A DNA stretch of 64,000 nucleotides, from assembly GCF_000369805.1 (NCBI RefSeq), contig NZ_KB850224.1, positions 3,269,021 through 3,333,020 of the forward strand. The letters run 5' to 3'. The position numbers and the translations under genes were made by a program. The DNA comes from Acinetobacter sp. NIPH 2100 (lineage in GTDB: Bacteria; Pseudomonadota; Gammaproteobacteria; Pseudomonadales; Moraxellaceae). How positions within the stretch are numbered: the stretch's first letter is position 1; each line of letters starts with the position of its first letter. The notes beneath the pieces were generated by a model. The model did no database searches. It saw only the letters and a program-made list of their open reading frames with translations, and was not told where the DNA came from. Shown here piece after piece: positions 63,502-64,000 of this stretch.

Positions 63502-64000
63502 ATGAATGGACATTGCATTAATATCGCAATTTCAGGTATAAGTTTAAAAGTTTCAGATGAATTAAAAATAGAGCTTAGAAAAACAATACCTCATGAATTT
63601 GGCATTAACTGGATCAATATTGCCGATCCAAATATCGACTTATTATTAATAAATGAAAACTTTTTTGATACTGAAGGTATTCAACGAATTTTAGAACAAA
63701 AACAACTTCCCTGCTTAAAAGTATCGAAAGGAGAAGGCACCCAGCATATAGAAGAACACAACACGCTTTATTTACCTTTTCAGCACACTGATGCATTAAA
63801 AAACTGGATTCATATTCGCCTTTTAAGTTATCTCACCCATCAACAAGCACAACAGCCCAAAGTTGAATCCGTTTCGACCCATAATGCGATCAATGAAAAG
63901 TATTTAACTGACATGTTAAATCCTGAAAATGCCAGACTGCACCTGTTTGATGATCATGGCACCCTAGCCATCATCGACACTCGCAGCCAAATTGCATGGT
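63502..64000 (+). CDS. Unidentified gene, truncated at the right edge
   Basis: An open frame from ATG 63502 (MNGHCINIAISGISLKVSDE) runs through at least 166 codons to the window end with no stop. The visible part has no signal peptide. I do not recognise it. It lies 163 bases downstream of the Roadblock gene, on the same strand. The identity and the rest of the protein cannot be known from this window. Confidence 0.65.
   Translation, partial: MNGHCINIAISGISLKVSDELKIELRKTIPHEFGINWINIADPNIDLLLINENFFDTEGIQRILEQKQLPCLKVSKGEGTQHIEEHNTLYLPFQHTDALKNWIHIRLLSYLTHQQAQQPKVESVSTHNAINEKYLTDMLNPENARLHLFDDHGTLAIIDTRSQIAW

Overview
The window is a stretch of Acinetobacter chromosome. The housekeeping proteins (AspS, SecD/F, Der, HisS, IspG, RpsI, SspA) have Acinetobacter-type sequences and neighbours. 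The base composition is moderately AT-rich. A large glycosyltransferase cluster sits between ilvE and aspS, which is where the lipooligosaccharide outer-core (OC) locus lies in Acinetobacter baumannii. I cannot name the species from the sequence alone.

Layout. 1-7.8 kb: a PsiE-family membrane protein, two secreted RcnB-family proteins, two unrecognised proteins, a phospholipase D-like membrane enzyme, a ZnuD-type zinc receptor with a probable Zur operator, and a DUF4184 membrane protein. 7.9-10.9 kb: aspS, a small membrane protein and an LpxL/HtrB-family acyltransferase. 11.0-24.2 kb: the presumed OC locus, with nine glycosyl- or sugar-phosphate transferases on both strands (two GT32, three GT25, one GT2, one Caps_synth type, one Stealth, one unclassified DxD enzyme), a TupA-like ATP-grasp protein, two UDP-glucose dehydrogenases and a UDP-glucuronate 4-epimerase-like enzyme. 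24.2-29.4 kb: ilvE, glnE and an orphan soluble histidine kinase.

30.1-35.0 kb: a very AT-rich accessory island. It holds two PAAR proteins, an HExxH metallopeptidase-like putative type VI secretion toxin, and a mixed array of five small exported proteins that look like duplicated and diverged immunity proteins. At least one short scar resembles the C-terminus of a lost toxin gene. The island ends at a tRNA-Leu(CAA) gene, whose 3' CCA end lies in a 13-bp direct repeat also found at the other end of the island. This is the most interesting part of the window.

35.2-43.0 kb: queA, a DUF3137-like/LemA pair, tgt, yajC, secD and secF (queuosine tRNA modification and the Sec translocon accessory complex). 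43-53.4 kb: a phosphopantetheinyl transferase, then the conserved leftward cluster iscX, ndk, rlmN, pilW, rodZ, ispG, hisS, yfgM, bamB, der (listed in transcription order). 53.4-59.1 kb: a PAP2 phosphatase with a GT4 glycosyltransferase, and pdxA-rsmA-apaH with a DUF4124 protein upstream. 59.3-62.6 kb: rplM-rpsI and sspA-sspB with a tail-anchored-like protein. The right edge carries a Roadblock/LC7-domain protein followed by a gene cut off by the window end.

How the genes may work together: the two dehydrogenases and the epimerase could supply UDP-GlcA and UDP-GalA for the neighbouring transferases. In the island, the PAAR proteins would deliver the metallopeptidase and the exported small proteins would protect the producer in the periplasm. 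Identifications rest on motifs and family recognition by eye; no database search was run.
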